A stretch of DNA of 8,854 bases, from assembly GCA_001800015.1 (NCBI GenBank), contig MGUO01000078.1, forward strand, positions 1-8,854, given 5' to 3'. The stretch comes from Elusimicrobia bacterium RIFCSPHIGHO2_02_FULL_57_9. GTDB taxonomy: Bacteria; Elusimicrobiota; Elusimicrobia; UBA1565; UBA9628. The notes beneath the pieces are model-generated. The model ran no database searches, was not told the DNA's origin, and was given only the letters and a program-made list of their open reading frames with translations. How positions within the stretch are numbered: position 1 is the first letter of the stretch; each line of letters opens with the position of its first letter. The position numbers and the translations under genes are program-made. Below, piece after piece: positions 7,109-8,854 of this stretch.

Positions 7109-7193
7109 CTCAGCGGCTAAATTATAGCCCCCTAAACCGCTATTTCCCAGTAAGGATATGGTTAGTATTTGGTTAAAAATTGAATAAAGGATT
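7109..7193 (-). repeat. Intergenic repeated element, copy 2 (upstream of the TPR/Exb/Ton operon)
   Basis: This is the partner of 453-537, in the same orientation and again directly before a minus-strand start. The loop word TTCCCAGTAAGG (7144-7155) is identical in both copies. The flanking bases differ, yet they still pair: TAT 7141-7143 with ATA 7156-7158, and AACC 7135-7138 with GGTT 7160-7163. The AT-rich distal block (TTGAATAAAGGATT) is also identical. The element lies in the divergent gap between the TPR operon and the metallopeptidase gene and could act on both. Confidence 0.85.
7121..7149 (-). promoter_or_regulatory. Probable promoter of the TPR-exbB-exbD-exbD-tonB operon
   Basis: A perfect TATAAT -10 box reads on the minus strand at 7126-7121. 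The conserved TGGGAA (7149-7144) lies 17 bases upstream as a weak -35, with an AT-rich block behind it. The start of transcription would be near 7114, leaving only about 8 bases before the first ATG (7106) or 17 before the second (7097), so the operon's first message has a very short leader. The same arrangement is found before the barrel gene. Confidence 0.6.
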
Positions 7194-7222
7194 TCTGAAT
7201 CATTACAGGGTCTTAAATTCGC

Positions 7223-7228
7223 TAAAAT
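7223..7228 (+). promoter_or_regulatory. Possible -10 box giving a leaderless metallopeptidase message
   Basis: TAAAAT ends 6 bases before the ATG at 7235, and no Shine-Dalgarno-like word lies between them or just upstream. That spacing would put the first transcribed base at or next to the ATG. No convincing -35 is seen at the normal distance, so the call is tentative. Confidence 0.35.
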
Positions 7229-7234
7229 ACGGTT

Positions 7235-8086
7235 ATGAGGCGGGCGCCTGTCTTCTTGATTTCCCTGGCCGCGCTGCTGGCCGCGGCCTGCGTGGCTTAT
7301 GTGGATGAGCTTCCAGCGCAGGGCCGCGGCGGCACAACTATTGTCTCCGCCCCCTTCGGGGACCTGGATGCCGGCGCCGCCCAACTTGACAGCCTGCATT
7401 TTTCGCTGCGCGCTTATGGTTCCGACACCGCCCGCCGGATTTCCGAGCACGCCGAGGGCCTTTATAACCGGATTATGATGGACACCAACCTCTACTCCTT
7501 CCGTCCCCGTGGGCTGTACCAAATCGTGGTCTACGCAAGCCAGGCTGAATACCGGAAGAAAACCGGACAGCCGGAGTGGTCGGGAGGCGTGGCGGTGGGC
7601 AATGCGATTTATAGCTTCGAGGGTCCCGGCCTTCCCGGGACTCTCGCCCATGAAATAACGCATTTGATCTTCTATGAGTATATGGGAACGGTCAATATTC
7701 AACACCGCTGGGTTAACGAGGGACTGGCGGTTTACGAGGAAAACAAGGCCGCGCTGCAGCGAGCGGGCGCCAGCAGCGCTGACGCCGATCTGGAAAAGCG
7801 TTGGGCGTCGGCGCGCGGCAGGCTGCGCCAGCAGCCTATCCCTATGGACCAGATGATCGACCTCACTCCGGCCACGGAAAGGGAATACACCGTCAACGTC
7901 TGGTACGCCCAGGCCGAGAGCATGGTCCGTTATATGATTGAGCGCGGCGGGCGCATGGGCGTGTCGCAGTTTTTGGCGGCGCTGCGCGACGGCCGGTCCT
8001 TCGACGAAGCGGTCAGCTCCTCTTTTGTGGGCGTTTGGAAAAACTTGGCGGAGTTCGAGCAATCATGGCAGGGAAGCCTTCAGTGA
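7235..8086 (+). CDS. Probable lipoprotein gluzincin metallopeptidase (peptidase MA-like)
   Basis: 283 residues. The N-terminus (MRRAP, a Leu/Ala core, LAAAC) is a signal peptide that may end in a lipobox with C19, though Ala rather than Leu at -3 makes lipidation uncertain. The zinc site is clear: H139-E140-I-T-H143 in LAHEITHLIF, followed 19 residues later by E162 in WVNEGLAVYEE, the gluzincin arrangement of peptidase-MA-like proteins. H139, H143 and E162 would bind zinc and E140 would be the catalytic base. The C-terminal third (YAQAESMVRYMIERGG, FLAALRDGRSFDEAV, FEQSWQ) is the helical region usual for this family. It is therefore probably an active zinc peptidase facing the periplasm or held at a membrane; the substrate is unknown. 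It diverges from the TPR operon across 128 bases and overlaps the metal ATPase gene downstream. No ribosome site is visible before ATG. Confidence 0.85.
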   Translation: MRRAPVFLISLAALLAAACVAYVDELPAQGRGGTTIVSAPFGDLDAGAAQLDSLHFSLRAYGSDTARRISEHAEGLYNRIMMDTNLYSFRPRGLYQIVVYASQAEYRKKTGQPEWSGGVAVGNAIYSFEGPGLPGTLAHEITHLIFYEYMGTVNIQHRWVNEGLAVYEENKAALQRAGASSADADLEKRWASARGRLRQQPIPMDQMIDLTPATEREYTVNVWYAQAESMVRYMIERGGRMGVSQFLAALRDGRSFDEAVSSSFVGVWKNLAEFEQSWQGSLQ

Positions 8087-8854
8087 AATCAGGCCCGCCT
8101 GCGGCGGGGCGGAAAGTCGTTCTTCCCGTGCTGGGCATGCACTGTGCTTCCTGTGTTTCTAAAATAGAGCGGGCTTTGCGGCGTCTGCCCGGCGTTCATT
8201 GCGTCAATGTAGACCTTCCCTCGCGCACCGTCGCGATCTCCTTCCAGGAGAGTCTCGCCGCCAATACCCAGGCATTCAAGCGCGCCATCGAGAAAGCCGG
8301 TTATGATGTGGTCGGGGAGTGCGAAAGCCGTGGGGCGGCGGAGGGCTTAAGCTTGGCCGCCCAGAAGAAGGAGCAGGACGAGCTGATGCGGCGGCTGCAA
8401 GTCAGCGCGGGCCTGTCGCTATTTCTGCTCAGCGCGCATTGGCTCGCGCTTTCCCCTTATACCGTTCTTTTGTTGGCGCTTCCGCTTCAGCTTTACGGCG
8501 GTTGGCATTTTCATAGGGGCCTTTACCGCAGCCTTATCCGCGGCTCCACGGATATGAACACCTTGGTTTCCATCAGCACTTGGGCGGCTTTCCTTTATAG
8601 CGCCTATGTGGTGATTTTTCCGGAGACCCTTCCGGCCGCTGCCCGGCAAACCCAGTGGGATGCCGTGGCCGGCTTAATCACCATGATTACTTTCGGCCGG
8701 TGGTTGGAGGCCAAAGCCCGGGGAAGGACCAATGAGGCCCTCTTTAAATTAATGCGCATCGCGCCAAAGACGGTCCGCGTCCTGCGCGGGGGCCGGGAGC
8801 AAACGGTCCCGCTTTCCGAGGTGCAGGTGGGCGAGATTATTCGCGTCAATCCCG
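8065..8854 (+). CDS. copA: Copper-type P1B ATPase, N-terminal part (cut by window edge)
   Basis: 263 codons are visible before the right edge. Residues 17-84 form a heavy-metal-associated domain with the metal-binding GMHCASC motif (C27 and C30). Four membrane helices follow, near residues 112-130, 133-150, 163-185 and 200-215, with the signature STDMNTLVSIST of CopA-type pumps. After them comes GRWLEAKARGRTNEAL and the start of the actuator domain (APKTVRVLRGGREQTVPL, VQVGEIIRV). The CPC channel motif and the phosphorylation DKTGT lie outside, so Cu(I) as substrate is inferred from the N-terminal half. The ATG at 8065 overlaps the peptidase gene by 22 bases. A GTG at 8083 is a serious alternative: it forms a 4-base GTGA overlap with the peptidase stop and has AGGGA 8 bases upstream. 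Either start implies coupled translation. The protein would export metal from the cytoplasm. Confidence 0.88.
   Translation, partial: MAGKPSVKSGPPAAGRKVVLPVLGMHCASCVSKIERALRRLPGVHCVNVDLPSRTVAISFQESLAANTQAFKRAIEKAGYDVVGECESRGAAEGLSLAAQKKEQDELMRRLQVSAGLSLFLLSAHWLALSPYTVLLLALPLQLYGGWHFHRGLYRSLIRGSTDMNTLVSISTWAAFLYSAYVVIFPETLPAAARQTQWDAVAGLITMITFGRWLEAKARGRTNEALFKLMRIAPKTVRVLRGGREQTVPLSEVQVGEIIRVNP

Noticed and set aside
453..7193. The two intergenic repeats as ends of a mobile element or composite transposon.
   Set aside because: They are direct, imperfect, placed exactly at gene starts, and enclose a coherent operon without a transposase or integrase.
7103..8062. A 319-codon open frame on the minus strand opposite the metallopeptidase, ending in an ATGA overlap with the TPR gene start.
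   Set aside because: It is antisense to a gene with clear zinc-site motifs, has no recognisable domain, and would run through the repeated promoter element. High GC with few stops explains it.
1..8854. CRISPR arrays, tRNA or rRNA genes, phage genes and riboswitches.
   Set aside because: Nothing resembling regularly spaced repeats, a tRNA cloverleaf, rRNA segments or a known riboswitch core was seen; nearly all of the window is coding.

Overview
The window is a compact, gene-dense piece of a Gram-negative-type (two-membrane) bacterial chromosome with moderately high GC. The gene set is an ExbB/ExbD/TonB energy-transduction cluster, a very long TPR protein, a PorV/PorQ-like outer-membrane barrel and a copper-type P1B ATPase. 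This combination would fit a deep-branching didermic phylum such as Elusimicrobiota or a relative, or a myxobacteria-like lineage, but nothing here (no rRNA or marker gene) proves the taxonomy.

Layout. Positions 1-7106 are read entirely from the minus strand. In transcription order they hold a secreted protein made almost wholly of TPR repeats (7106-4044), ExbB/TolQ (4027-3362), a first ExbD/TolR (3372-2953), a second ExbD/TolR (2966-2535), a TonB-like protein with a glycine-rich linker (2538-1441) and a periplasmic protein with a FlgD-Ig-like middle and a degenerate OmpA-like C-terminus (1444-536). These six genes are separated by 16 bases at most and otherwise overlap by 4 to 14 bases, so they form one operon. 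About 100 bases downstream, behind its own probable promoter, starts a PorV/PorQ-like barrel protein that runs off the left edge (435 to below 1). On the plus strand, diverging from the TPR gene, are a probable lipoprotein zinc metallopeptidase with HEITH and NEGLA motifs (7235-8086) and an overlapping heavy-metal P-type ATPase cut by the right edge (8065 to beyond 8854).

How it may work. ExbB and the two ExbDs keep their ion-channel residues, and the TonB keeps the Ser/His pair of its membrane anchor, so the inner-membrane motor looks functional. The periplasmic parts (TPR solenoid, TonB-like arm, Ig/OmpA-like protein) could carry force to the outer membrane. One TolQ, two TolRs, a TonB-like arm, a TPR protein and an OmpA-like protein recall both Tol-Pal (with CpoB) and the myxobacterial AglRQS-Glt gliding motor, yet the set matches neither exactly.

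The most striking non-coding signal is an imperfect repeat of about 85 bp found twice in the same orientation (453-537 and 7109-7193), once immediately upstream of the barrel gene and once immediately upstream of the TPR operon. It ends in a good -10 box at both places. It probably co-regulates the operon and the barrel gene, which would link the barrel to the motor.
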